Below are positions 35,310 through 44,525 of a stretch of DNA of 64,000 bases, in pieces. The stretch is from Bog-473 sp963800725. GTDB lineage: Bacteria > Actinomycetota > Acidimicrobiia > Acidimicrobiales > RAAP-2. The notes beneath the pieces were generated by a model. That model saw only the letters and a list, made by a program, of their open reading frames with translations. It searched no databases and was not told the origin of the DNA. Each line of letters begins with the position of its first letter. The stretch's first letter is position 1. The stretch covers positions 372,001-436,000 of the forward strand of contig CAWDCE010000017.1 in NCBI GenBank assembly GCA_963800725.1, in the 5' to 3' direction. The position numbers were made by a program, and so were the translations under genes.

Positions 35310-36355
35310 GCAGGGTTGACCTCGACGATGACCTTGACGTCGTCGGCCTGGCGATCGAGCGCCTCTTGCCATTGCGCCAACGGCACCCGGCGACTGACCA
35401 CCCGCTCGAGCCAGGAACGCTCCGCTGCGGCCAGCGCGCTGGCGCCGGCCTCATAGTGGCGCATGTTGGCGTTGACCGAGCCCACGACGGCGACGTTCTC
35501 GAGCACCATGCTCCGGTTGAGCGATCCCTCGTCGACCGAAATCGAGTGGCCGCCGGTCGAGACCCCGGTCAGGCAAACGACTCCGCCGATCCCGACGTGG
35601 GACATCGCGTCGACCACTAATGACGACACGCCGGTGCACTCGATGATCACGTCGGGGGCGGGGCTGATGTCGGTCACCTTGCCCGAGTGGTAGGTGGCAC
35701 CGAGATCGCGCACCAAGTCGGGCTTGACCCCACTCGTCATCTGATCGAGGACATGCACATCGAGGCCACGCTGGACCCCGATCATGGCGGCCAGCAGGCC
35801 GATCGGGCCGGCTCCGGTCACCAATACCGACTTGGGGTCCCAGTGGGCCCGCCCGCCGATCCGGTCGACCTCTTCCCAGGCCTTGGCGACCACACTGGTC
35901 GGCTCGAGCAAGACGCCGAGGATCCCGAGCGAAGAGTCGACCTTGACCACGAAATCGGGGGTGATGCGGTAGCGCTCCGAGAGGTACCCGTCGTGTTCTT
36001 TGATGCCCCGTTCGGTGTACTGGCCGTTGCGGCAGTAGTCCCACTCCAAAACCGCGCAGTTGGCGCACGGCACGGGGTCCGGCCGCCGCACGACGCCGAC
36101 GACGAGATCCCCCTTGGCCACCGGTGCACCGGCCGGTGCCTCGAGGACGCGCCCGAGCGACTCGTGACCGAGGACCAGGCGCTCACGACCCGGGGGAGCC
36201 CAGCCGTAGCCGCCCGAGAGGATCTCGATGTCGGTGCCGCAGATTCCGACCGCCAGCGTCTCGACGAGGATCGGGCCGTCACTTTCTGGTGGTTCGTCGA
36301 CCTCTGAGAGTTCCGCTGATCCCGCCTTGAGTGGCACCACCGTCAGTGCTTGCAT
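35306..36355 (-). CDS. Glucose 1-dehydrogenase, zinc MDR family
   Basis: A medium-chain NAD(P)-dependent dehydrogenase of 349 residues resembling archaeal-type glucose dehydrogenases. Seen: the catalytic zinc region GICGTDIEI and GHESLGRVLEAP; a family-specific VVRRPDPVPCANC segment with YTERGIKEHDGYLSE and LLEPTSVVAKAWEEV; and the Rossmann loop VLVTGAGPIGLLAA. The start ATG 36355 has AAGGAGA in front. It lies 19 bp downstream of the GH15 gene, so glucose released from trehalose or alpha-glucan would be its likely substrate. Confidence 0.85.
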   Translation of the reverse strand: MQALTVVPLKAGSAELSEVDEPPESDGPILVETLAVGICGTDIEILSGGYGWAPPGRERLVLGHESLGRVLEAPAGAPVAKGDLVVGVVRRPDPVPCANCAVLEWDYCRNGQYTERGIKEHDGYLSERYRITPDFVVKVDSSLGILGVLLEPTSVVAKAWEEVDRIGGRAHWDPKSVLVTGAGPIGLLAAMIGVQRGLDVHVLDQMTSGVKPDLVRDLGATYHSGKVTDISPAPDVIIECTGVSSLVVDAMSHVGIGGVVCLTGVSTGGHSISVDEGSLNRSMVLENVAVVGSVNANMRHYEAGASALAAAERSWLERVVSRRVPLAQWQEALDRQADDVKVIVEVNPA

Positions 36356-36374
36356 TGGCAATCTCCTTGTCGCT

Positions 36375-38285
36375 TCAGTTTCGATCTCTTCTTCCACCGA
36401 TTCCGCTGACGCCCATCTTGCGCACCGCGGCCGACATCTCGGGCAATCGTGGCAGCAACGTGTCGACGATACGCCGGGCACCTTTGTCCTCGCGAGTCGC
36501 CAACTTGTCGTGCCCGGTCAAGCGGCAGGCCGAGTTGACCAGCGAGACGTGGGAGAACGCCTGGGGGAAGTTCCCGACCAGACGCTTGGCCACCGGGTCG
36601 AACTCTTCGGAGAGGAGCCCCAGATCATTGCGCAGTTCGAGCAGCCGCTCGAACAGCGCCTTTGCGTCTTGGACCCGCCCAATCATGTGCAAACAGTCGA
36701 CCAGCCAGAACGAGCAGGCCAAGAAGGCGCCCTCGCGCCCGGTGAGTCCGTCGACCGCGCCATCGTCGGCGGTGCGGTAGCGCAAGACGAATCCATCGTC
36801 GACCAGGGTCTTTTCGATGGTTTCGACGGTCGAGATGACTCGTTCGTCCGTCGGGGGTAAGAACCCGACCAGGGGGATCATGAGGACGCTGGCGTCGAGC
36901 TGCTCTGAGTCATAGGACTGCGTGAACGATCCGACCGTCTCGTTGTAACCCTTCTCGCACACCTCGGTGAAGATCTCGTGCCGGAGTTGGCGCCAGTCCT
37001 CGAGCGGCCCACCGAGATCGGGCCATTCCTCAAGGGTACGCACGGCCCGGTCGACGGCCACCCAGGCCATGACCTTGGAGTGGGTGAAGTGCCGCCGGGG
37101 CCCACGGACCTCCCAGATCCCGTCGTCGGGCTCCTTCCATCCGGTCGAGATGAAATCGATCAGCTGGCGCTGCAACGCCCAGGCGGCGTGGCTGTTCACC
37201 CCCGTCTCATGCGCCGAGGCGTACAGCGCCGACATGACCTCGCCGTAGACGTCGAGTTGGTATTGCCCCGACGCCGCGTTTCCAATGCGCACCGGGGCCG
37301 CGCCCTCATAACCCGGAAGCCATGACGCCTCCCATTCTTCGAGACGTCGCTCGCCGGCCGGCCCGTACATGATCTGGAGGCGCGACACGTCACCGGCCAC
37401 GGCCCGCAACAACCAGTCACGCCATGCCATGGCCTCTTCGAAATACCCGCCTCGCATGAGTGCCTCGAGGGTCAAGGTGGCGTCGCGCAACCAGCAATAG
37501 CGGTAGTCCCAGTTGCGGTTGCCACCGAGGGTCTCGGGGAGGGAGGTGGTGGCGGCGGCCACGATGCCGCCGGTTGGTTCGTAGGTGAGGGCCTTGAGCG
37601 TGATCAACGAACGCACGACCTCGGCGCGCCACGGTCCCTCGTAGGTGCACCGGGAGGCCCAGTTCTGCCAAAAGACGTCGGTCAGCCCTATGGCGTAATA
37701 CGCGTCGAGCGGCGGGGGCGGCTCTTCGTGCGAGGGGAACCACACATAGGTGAACGGATAGCGCTCGCCTTTGTGCACCGTGAAGTCGGCCACGGTGTGC
37801 AGGTCGTGGCCGACCGGGTCGACGTGGTGCCACAACACGACGGCGTCGGGCCCGGCCGTGAGGCGGACCAGTCCGTCCGACGAGGTCACCCACGGCAGCA
37901 CGTCGCCGTAATCGAAGCGCACCGCCAGATCCATGTGCATGTCGACGGTGCCCGAGAGCCCTTCGACCAGTCGGACCACGTGGGGGTGAGAATCTCGGAT
38001 CGGCATGCAATCGGTGATGCGGACCGAGCCGGTCTCGGTGTCGAACTCGGTCTCGAGCACGAGGGAGTTTTCGCGGTACCGACGTCGCTGTCCGGTGATC
38101 GCTGCGGGCCCGCCGGTCGGTGCGAGTTGCCAGAACCCGTGAGTGGTGTCGCCCAAGATGCGCGCGAAGCAGGCCGGCGAGTCGAAGTGCGGCAAACAGA
38201 GCCAGTCGATCGAGCCATCGGTGCCGACGATGGCGGCCGTGTGCAGGTCGCCGATGACGGCATAGTCCTCAAGGGGCAGTGTCAT
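36375..38285 (-). CDS. Glycoside hydrolase family 15 (glucoamylase or trehalase)
   Basis: A cytoplasmic 636-residue enzyme. The N-terminal beta domain starts with the family-typical LPLEDYAVIGDLHTAAIVG.DGSIDWLC. The (alpha/alpha)6 barrel holds GGNRNWDYRYCWLRDA with the catalytic-acid region, and KVMAWVAVDRAV. In mycobacteria this subfamily acts as trehalase, elsewhere as glucoamylase or glucodextranase; sequence alone does not decide. No signal peptide is present, so the substrate is internal. It heads the GH15-glucose dehydrogenase-MBL set. Confidence 0.9.
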   Translation of the reverse strand: MTLPLEDYAVIGDLHTAAIVGTDGSIDWLCLPHFDSPACFARILGDTTHGFWQLAPTGGPAAITGQRRRYRENSLVLETEFDTETGSVRITDCMPIRDSHPHVVRLVEGLSGTVDMHMDLAVRFDYGDVLPWVTSSDGLVRLTAGPDAVVLWHHVDPVGHDLHTVADFTVHKGERYPFTYVWFPSHEEPPPPLDAYYAIGLTDVFWQNWASRCTYEGPWRAEVVRSLITLKALTYEPTGGIVAAATTSLPETLGGNRNWDYRYCWLRDATLTLEALMRGGYFEEAMAWRDWLLRAVAGDVSRLQIMYGPAGERRLEEWEASWLPGYEGAAPVRIGNAASGQYQLDVYGEVMSALYASAHETGVNSHAAWALQRQLIDFISTGWKEPDDGIWEVRGPRRHFTHSKVMAWVAVDRAVRTLEEWPDLGGPLEDWRQLRHEIFTEVCEKGYNETVGSFTQSYDSEQLDASVLMIPLVGFLPPTDERVISTVETIEKTLVDDGFVLRYRTADDGAVDGLTGREGAFLACSFWLVDCLHMIGRVQDAKALFERLLELRNDLGLLSEEFDPVAKRLVGNFPQAFSHVSLVNSACRLTGHDKLATREDKGARRIVDTLLPRLPEMSAAVRKMGVSGIGGRRDRN

Positions 38286-38322
38286 ACCAACATTGTGGCC
38301 CGCTCAAGGCAATGAGGCCGGC

Positions 38323-39549
38323 CTATCCCTGGGTACAGCGTCCGGTACTGACCGCGGCGAAGCGATGATCGGCCTGTTGCACCCGTTCGAGCACCCCGGG
38401 TGAGGTGAGGGCGTAGCCGACCGTGCTGTACTCGGTCGAACGTGAAAAGACGACGCCGATCACCTGGCCGCCTGCCCCCATCAGTGGGCCGCCCGAGTTC
38501 CCCGGACGCACATTGGCGTCGAGGGAATAGACGCCGCGTGTCACCTGCCCGCTGTTATAGATGTCGCGCCCGATGGCGGTGATCTCCGCCGTGACCCCGG
38601 CCGGGTCGACCGTGAGCGGTCCGTCCTCGGGATAACCAAGGATCGCGGCCTGTGTGCCGCGATCGGCCAGGTTGGGACTGATTGAGAGCACGGGACCGAG
38701 CGGTGCCTTGGTGCGCAAGATCGCCAAGTCGAACGAAGGGTCGAACAAGACGGCCGTGGCGTCGTAGGGAATGCCACCGACCATGACTTCGGGATTCGAT
38801 TCGCCCGCGACGACATGCGCGTTGGTGGCGACCATGCCCGGCCCGACCACGAATCCCGATCCCTCCTGTTCATTACCGCAGGCGGTGCCGATGACCTTGA
38901 CCGTCGAGGCCAGGGCCGGGTTGGCCAATGCCTGGGTCTGCGCGTCGGTCGGCTTGGGCACCGACGACGTGGTGGGCGGAATGAGGGTGGAGAAAACCTG
39001 GGGGAAGCCCTGGGTGTTCAAGAAGTTCTGCAGATCCCCAAATACCGAGGGCACCTGGGGGAGGGCCTTGTCGATAGACCGCAAGATGTCCGAACGCGCC
39101 ACGGCCGAGCTCAGCCAGGTGTAGCGGCTCGAGGGTGAAGAGATCACACTCGCCACCAGCCACGCCGAAAGGAGCACGGCGACGACGGCCACCAGGACCC
39201 CGAAAACCGAATCGATGCTGCCGAGATGATGGCGTCGCAACGAGACATTGCTCCAGCCCCCGAGCACCCGTCCGGCCAAGCCGAGGGCGGTGGCTGCCAT
39301 CAGGACCGCAGCCAGGGTCACGATCCCCCGGGCGGTCTCGTTGTGCATGAACGAGAAGATCGGCACGAAGATGAAGGTGCCCAGCACCATCCCGAGCCAA
39401 AAGCCGCCAAATGTGAGGAGCTGGACCAACGCGCCCAACCGCAGGCCGTGGACCGCCGCGAGGAGCATGAGGCCTATCAGCACGAGATCGACCCAGTCCA
39501 CAGGGGCGAGGGTAGCCAAGAGTCCACCTGGTGACGCCGTCGGCACCAC
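38323..39549 (-). CDS. MarP-like membrane serine protease (CvpA plus trypsin-like domain)
   Basis: About 408 residues. The first 160 form four TM helices of CvpA type (WVDLVLIGLMLLAAVHGLRLG). The C-terminal 220 residues are a chymotrypsin-fold protease: His in TNAHVVAG, Asp in SFDLAILRT, Ser in RPGNSGGPL. MarP of Mycobacterium, with this layout, protects against acid and cleaves RipA; the same role here is inference. GTG 39549 with GGAGGAC in front is the preferred start. GH15 follows after 37 bp on the same strand. Confidence 0.9.
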   Translation of the reverse strand: MVPTASPGGLLATLAPVDWVDLVLIGLMLLAAVHGLRLGALVQLLTFGGFWLGMVLGTFIFVPIFSFMHNETARGIVTLAAVLMAATALGLAGRVLGGWSNVSLRRHHLGSIDSVFGVLVAVVAVLLSAWLVASVISSPSSRYTWLSSAVARSDILRSIDKALPQVPSVFGDLQNFLNTQGFPQVFSTLIPPTTSSVPKPTDAQTQALANPALASTVKVIGTACGNEQEGSGFVVGPGMVATNAHVVAGESNPEVMVGGIPYDATAVLFDPSFDLAILRTKAPLGPVLSISPNLADRGTQAAILGYPEDGPLTVDPAGVTAEITAIGRDIYNSGQVTRGVYSLDANVRPGNSGGPLMGAGGQVIGVVFSRSTEYSTVGYALTSPGVLERVQQADHRFAAVSTGRCTQG

Positions 39550-39564
39550 TATTGTCCTCCCGCG

Positions 39565-40803
39565 GTGTCCTTGCGCTCGACGTTGTCCTTCCCATCGACC
39601 GGTCGCGCCCGTGCGGGGCGGTTCGCCGCCCTCCTTTTCCTCGTAGCTGTGACCAGCACTTCTTGTGCGGCGACCAGCCACGGCACCGCGGCCAAGACGC
39701 CACCGGTGATTGGACAACCCACCGGGTCCGATGTGGCGATCGGTCAGCCGGCTCCGGCGGGGACCGGGCAACTGAGCGCGGTGTCGTGCGCCAGCGTGTC
39801 GCGCTGTTGGGCGGTCGGGGTACCTGGGCCCAATGCCGCGACGACAACGACTACCGCCGGTCACCCCCCAACCCCCGTCACGGTCATCGCTGCGACCAAG
39901 AACGGCGGTGTCACCTGGTCGGCGCAATCAACGACCGTCTCACCGGCGCCCGCGCTGACTGGGGTGTCGTGCCCGAGCTTGAAATTCTGCATGGCCGTTG
40001 GCTCGTCGGTGGCCGGCCCGAGTACCGGCGTGGTGCTGACGACCGTTGACCGCGGGGCGACCTGGTCGAGTGCCACCGACCCCGCCGGTGCCATCGCCAT
40101 CAACGCGGTGAACTGCACCTCGGCCACCGCCTGCACTGCGGTGGCCAGTGACGGTACGTCGCTCTGGTCGACACTCACCGCCGACGGTGGAGCGACCTGG
40201 ACCCGCCAAGGGGCTCTCCCCGCCGGATTCAGCGGTGCGCTCACCCTCACCTGCCTGCCCGGCGCCACGTGTCTGGTGGCGGGATACACCCCGACCTCGT
40301 CAGGGCACGGGCAGGGCGCGATCGCCATCAGCACCGACGGCGGGGCAACGTGGTCGCCGGCGTCGGTCCCGACCGGCGTCGGGCTCTTGCAGAGCGTGGC
40401 GTGCTTGAGCTCGACCACCTGCCTGGCCGGCGGCACGACGTCGAGCACCTTTAGCGACGTGGTCCCCGCCAAGGGTCTCGTGCTGCGCAGTGTCGATGGT
40501 GGCCACACATGGACCGCCGCACCCTCGACGCCTCCGGTCGACGACGTCTTCGCGTTGGCCTGCCCGACGCCGAAGACCTGCGCCATGGTGGGGACAAAAT
40601 GGACCGGGACGCCCGCCGTCGCCACCGGCGCCGTCGCGGAATCGGTCACCGCAGGCTCGGTGTTCACCCGATCACCGACCGCCTACACGCCCCTCACCTT
40701 GACCGCCCTCGATTGTCCAGACGCAGAGCATTGCATCGCGGCCGGTGCCAACACCTTGGCCCGCCTCACCCTCCCGGTCGTGCGGACGAAGACGTCGAGC
40801 TAG
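39565..40803 (+). CDS. Secreted Asp-box propeller lipoprotein with seven C-x5-C repeats
   Basis: A 412-residue exported protein. The hydrophobic segment FAALLFLVAVTSTSC suggests a lipobox. The body has seven repeats ending in C-x5-C (for example VSCASVSRCWAVG, VSCPSLKFCMAVG, LDCPDAEHCIAAG) and about five Asp-box motifs (STDGGATW, SVDGGHTW). This predicts a seven-bladed beta-propeller with one disulfide per blade, outside the cell. Sialidase catalytic residues are not evident, so a binding or scaffold role is more likely. GTG 39565 is only 15 bp from the divergent GTG 39549; TTG 39571 or 39580 are alternatives. Confidence 0.8.
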   Translation: MSLRSTLSFPSTGRARAGRFAALLFLVAVTSTSCAATSHGTAAKTPPVIGQPTGSDVAIGQPAPAGTGQLSAVSCASVSRCWAVGVPGPNAATTTTTAGHPPTPVTVIAATKNGGVTWSAQSTTVSPAPALTGVSCPSLKFCMAVGSSVAGPSTGVVLTTVDRGATWSSATDPAGAIAINAVNCTSATACTAVASDGTSLWSTLTADGGATWTRQGALPAGFSGALTLTCLPGATCLVAGYTPTSSGHGQGAIAISTDGGATWSPASVPTGVGLLQSVACLSSTTCLAGGTTSSTFSDVVPAKGLVLRSVDGGHTWTAAPSTPPVDDVFALACPTPKTCAMVGTKWTGTPAVATGAVAESVTAGSVFTRSPTAYTPLTLTALDCPDAEHCIAAGANTLARLTLPVVRTKTSS

Positions 40804-40837
40804 CGGCGAGATTGGATCGGCTCGTCGTCTGGCCTGT

Positions 40838-42598
40838 TCAAGGACGCAGGACCGAAACCAAGAGGCCGGGGATCTTGGCGGCACTCGGGTCAGCCTCGAA
40901 GGCGACAAAGCGGCGCATCACGTCGTACTGCCCAGATGCGGTGGCGAACCAGGGGGGTTTGGGGCGTGCCCGGAACGGGCCACGCACCACCGACTTCTGG
41001 GGCTCGGCGAACATGCATGCGTTGGCGACCACGCCCACCCCCGAACCAATGTCGGTGCGCGGATGACCGGGATAGGCCCCCCAAGTGGTGGTGCCGATTG
41101 CGAAGGCCAGCGTGTGCCAGACATTGACCCCAATGGCCCCGTAGCGAAGTTCGGCCACGGCGCGCTCGACCGCGTGGCTGACTGAGCTATCGCGAAGTGA
41201 CGTCGGGTGCACCAAAATCGTGGCCGACAGGGTGCCCCAGATGACGTCGTTGCAAAATGCAGTGGCGGCATCGATGAAGTCGGCGACCGACGACGCCGGC
41301 AGGGCCGTCTCCGCGTACTGTCCGCAGAACGACTCGGTAGTGAAGCAGATGTCGTTGATCGAACCGGCCGCCACCCCCGCAATGAAGGTCCACGGCATCG
41401 CGTCGGGCGGCCCGTGCCCCAGCTCTTCGGCCTCTGGATGGGCCGCCACAAACGCATCTCGTCGATCGACGGCGCCCGGATAGTACGCGCGTCGGGTCGT
41501 GATGCTCGCCAGGGCCTGCGTCAATGCCCCCAAGAACGCGTCGCGCTGGTCCCACGTGGCCCAGGTCACCACGACCCGGGCTGCGAGGCAGTTGAAGCCC
41601 GCGTTGTTCACCAGCATCGTTGCGACATGTTCGGCCTGATAGAGCAACTCGGCCGCGGACCACTTGCCCGGCACGATGATGATCGGCGAGACATTGCCCA
41701 GCTCAGCGGTCACCGGCTTGTCGAGGACGGGTTGATCGTTCGCCTTGCGGGCTGCACCCTCTGCGCCCGAACCGAACACGATGGCGTCGTAGGTCTTGTC
41801 CGACCCGGTGATGTGGACATCATCGATCCGCTCGTGCGTCGCCAAGTAGTGACCGGCATCCGCCCCGCCGGTCACGATCCGCAGCACCCCGGCCTCCACC
41901 AGGGCATGGAGCGCGCGATGCCAATGTGGCACCAGGTAGTCGTTGACCGGATTTGCCTTCATTACCACCACGCGACCTTGAACGAAGAGCTTGTACAGCG
42001 CGTCCCTCGGACCGAGGGACGCCACGTTCCCCGCAGCCAAGACCAGCGACACGCCGGCGTGAGACTCTGGATCCGCATAGGCCGCGGCCTGTCCCGAATC
42101 GAGGCTCTGGCGCGTCACTCCGGGTTGCATCCAGACCTCCGCCGTGGTCTGGGGGAAGGCGACCCGGTCGAAAGGGGAATCGGGAAACACCCGCACCACG
42201 AGCCGCCCGTCGTCAGCGCTACGGACCGGTCCGGCGTATCTCGGACGCCCCAGACGCTCGATGTCGCGTAGCGAGTCGCGATAGAGGCGGGCCATGCGTA
42301 CGAAGGTCCCGAGACCAGCGAACAGCTCTTCGCCGGCCTGATTTGATCCCGGAGCCAAACCCTTGGCGGCGCAGGCGGCCGCCAGCCATTCATCCTCGGC
42401 AGTCAACGTATCGACGAGGACCCGATCAAGGAGGTCGGCCCGCTCGCCCGGCCGGGTCGCGGCCCACGTCTGGGCGTGACTGGCCACCGCCCCCACGGCG
42501 GCATCGAGACCGGCAGTATCGAGGGCGCTCGACGACTCGGGACCCTTGCTCGGTGGGGTTGGCGATGGGGAAAATGCACCCCGGCTCGTGACGCTCAT
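40838..42598 (-). CDS. Aldehyde dehydrogenase-superfamily protein, divergent
   Basis: A soluble 586-residue protein, longer than typical ALDHs (about 480-500). Recognisable: LVLAAGNVASLGPRDALYKLF, VVMKANPVNDY (NAD-binding Lys region), VHITGSDKTYDAIVFG, TAELGNVSPIIIVPG and the catalytic-Cys motif NNAGFNCLAARVVV. The C-terminus (WHTLAFAIGTTTWGAYPGHP) is unlike common ALDHs. An acyl- or aromatic-aldehyde substrate cannot be inferred. The start ATG 42598 follows GAGAGGAC. It converges on the propeller gene. Confidence 0.8.
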   Translation of the reverse strand: MSVTSRGAFSPSPTPPSKGPESSSALDTAGLDAAVGAVASHAQTWAATRPGERADLLDRVLVDTLTAEDEWLAAACAAKGLAPGSNQAGEELFAGLGTFVRMARLYRDSLRDIERLGRPRYAGPVRSADDGRLVVRVFPDSPFDRVAFPQTTAEVWMQPGVTRQSLDSGQAAAYADPESHAGVSLVLAAGNVASLGPRDALYKLFVQGRVVVMKANPVNDYLVPHWHRALHALVEAGVLRIVTGGADAGHYLATHERIDDVHITGSDKTYDAIVFGSGAEGAARKANDQPVLDKPVTAELGNVSPIIIVPGKWSAAELLYQAEHVATMLVNNAGFNCLAARVVVTWATWDQRDAFLGALTQALASITTRRAYYPGAVDRRDAFVAAHPEAEELGHGPPDAMPWTFIAGVAAGSINDICFTTESFCGQYAETALPASSVADFIDAATAFCNDVIWGTLSATILVHPTSLRDSSVSHAVERAVAELRYGAIGVNVWHTLAFAIGTTTWGAYPGHPRTDIGSGVGVVANACMFAEPQKSVVRGPFRARPKPPWFATASGQYDVMRRFVAFEADPSAAKIPGLLVSVLRP

Positions 42599-42643
42599 GA
42601 TGTCCTCTCCCGGTCGCTCGCCAGCCCGTCGCGGCGAGAGTTC

Positions 42644-43579
42644 CTATTCCCCGCCAAGGTGCGGCAGGACCGCTTCGCTCAAGAGCGCGAGGTGATCGAG
42701 ATCGCTCAGGTCGAGCACCTGGAGGTAGACGGTGCCCGCTCCGATCTTGGCGAAAGTCCGCAAACGATCGATGACTTCTTCAGGCGTGCCGGCGGCGCCG
42801 TTGGCTCGCAATTCTTCGGGGGCCCGCCCGATGGCGGCGGCGCGACGGGTGACTTCGGCCTCATTGGTGCCGCAGCACACGACCTGGGCGGCGGAGAACG
42901 CCAGCGTGCCTGGATCTCGGTCAGCGGCCTCGCACGCCGCCCGCACGTTGGCGAATTGGTTCTCGGTGACCTCGAGGGAAGAGAAGGCCAGATTGAACTC
43001 GTCGGCGTAGGTGGCGGCGAGTCTCGGGGTGCGGTTCGGGCCGTGCCCACCGACGATGATCGGCGGGTGAGGCGCCTGGACCGGCTTGGGCAGGGCGGGA
43101 CTGTCCACAAGTTGGTAGTGGTTTCCGTCGAATGAAAAGAGGTCACCGCGCTTGGTCCCCCAAAGGCCCGTCACGATCGCCAGCTGCTCTTCGAGGCGCT
43201 CGAAACGCTCGCCGAGATCCGGGAACGCAATGCCGTAGGCCGAGTGCTCAGCGCCGTACCAACCCGCACCGAGCCCGAGTTCGACCCGGCCCCCGCTCAT
43301 GGCGTCGACCTGGGCCACCGATATGGCCAGGACGCCGGGCAGCCGAAAGGTGGCCGAGGTGACCAAGGTGCCGAGCCGGATGCGGCTCGTCTCGCGGGCC
43401 AATGCCCCCAAGGTGACCCAGGCGTCGGTCGGACCGGGCAAACCTTCGCCGCCCATGGTCAGATAGTGATCGGACCGGAACAGCGCGTCGAAACCACCGG
43501 CCTCGGTGGCCTTGGCCACCGCCAAGAGGTCGTCGTAACTTGCACCTTGTTGGGGCTCAACGAATATTCGTACCTTCAC
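42644..43579 (-). CDS. LLM-class F420-dependent oxidoreductase
   Basis: Luciferase-like TIM-barrel flavin/F420 enzyme of about 311 residues (KVRIFVEPQQGASY...). Typical stretches are ARETSRIRLGTLVTSATFRLPGV, GRVELGLGAGWYGAEH, FERLEEQLAIVTGLW and PPIIVGGHGPNRTPRLAA. Such proteins in actinobacteria use F420 rather than FMN. GTG 43579 is chosen because the domain starts there; GTG 43588 is equally possible. It is divergent from a second LLM gene at 43632 and 45 bp upstream of the ALDH gene, suggesting linked redox steps. Confidence 0.9.
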   Translation of the reverse strand: MKVRIFVEPQQGASYDDLLAVAKATEAGGFDALFRSDHYLTMGGEGLPGPTDAWVTLGALARETSRIRLGTLVTSATFRLPGVLAISVAQVDAMSGGRVELGLGAGWYGAEHSAYGIAFPDLGERFERLEEQLAIVTGLWGTKRGDLFSFDGNHYQLVDSPALPKPVQAPHPPIIVGGHGPNRTPRLAATYADEFNLAFSSLEVTENQFANVRAACEAADRDPGTLAFSAAQVVCCGTNEAEVTRRAAAIGRAPEELRANGAAGTPEEVIDRLRTFAKIGAGTVYLQVLDLSDLDHLALLSEAVLPHLGGE

Positions 43580-43631
43580 CCCAGTCACGCTAACGCGACC
43601 GTGCCGGTTCGAACCGGGGCAGACTGACACG

Positions 43632-44513
43632 ATGCAACTCGGAGCAGTGTTCCCTCAGACGGAGATGGGCGGAGATCTCGGTGCCGTGCGGGCCTACGGC
43701 CAGGCCGTTTCGGATCTCGGCTATTCGCACATTGCGGCCTACGACCATGTGCTCGGCGGCGACACCTCGGTGCTCGGCGACCTCGGGGGGCCCTACGACA
43801 TCCACAACACGTTCCACGAACCCCTGGTCCTCTTCTCTTATTTCGCCGCGTTCACGAATCTCGGCTTTGCCACATCCATCCTGATCGGACCGCAACGCCA
43901 GACGGCCCTCCTGGCCAAACAGGTCGCCGAACTCGACATGCTGTGCGGTGGGCGGTTCCGACTCGGCCTCGGTATTGGGTGGAACAAGGTCGAATATGAC
44001 GCGGTCGGGTACGACTTTGGCACCCGGGCCGATCGCCTCGAAGAACAGATCACCGTGTTGCGCAGACTCTGGAGCGAAGAGAGCGTGACCATCGACACAC
44101 CGCACCACCACATCACCGCGGCCGGACTGGCCCCGCGCCCGGAGCGCAAGATCCCGATCTGGATCGGCGGTCACGCCCCGGCGGCGCTGCGGCGGGTGGG
44201 CCGCCTCGCCGACGGTTGGTTCCCAATGGTGCGCCCCGGTGGCGGGCTGGGCGAGGCCCTCGAGATCATCGCCCAATCGGCGCGCGAGGCCGGACGCGAT
44301 CCCGCGGACATCGCGTTCGAGGGCCGGCTGGACTATGCCTCGCACGACCTCGACCGCATCGCCCTGCATGCGCAGCGCTGGAGAGACGCCGGCGCGAGCT
44401 ACCTTTCGGTCAACACCATGAGGGCCGGATGCGCCGGGGTGGACGACCACATCGCCGGGTTGGCGGCGATCGCCGAGATTGTCAATTTGACGCTGGCGGA
44501 CCGTTCGAGCTGA
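43632..44513 (+). CDS. LLM-class F420-dependent oxidoreductase
   Basis: A second luciferase-like enzyme, 293 residues. Landmarks: MQLGAVFPQTEMGGDLGAVR, SHIAAYDHVLGGD, LATSILIGPQRQ-type strand, GGRFRLGLGIGWNKVEYDAVG, RADRLEEQITVLRRLW and IPIWIGGHAPAALRRVGRLADGW. It belongs to a different subgroup from the divergent neighbour. Substrate unknown. The end abuts the DUF4328 gene (12 bp). Confidence 0.9.
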   Translation: MQLGAVFPQTEMGGDLGAVRAYGQAVSDLGYSHIAAYDHVLGGDTSVLGDLGGPYDIHNTFHEPLVLFSYFAAFTNLGFATSILIGPQRQTALLAKQVAELDMLCGGRFRLGLGIGWNKVEYDAVGYDFGTRADRLEEQITVLRRLWSEESVTIDTPHHHITAAGLAPRPERKIPIWIGGHAPAALRRVGRLADGWFPMVRPGGGLGEALEIIAQSAREAGRDPADIAFEGRLDYASHDLDRIALHAQRWRDAGASYLSVNTMRAGCAGVDDHIAGLAAIAEIVNLTLADRSS

Positions 44514-44525
44514 GAGAATGTTGAG

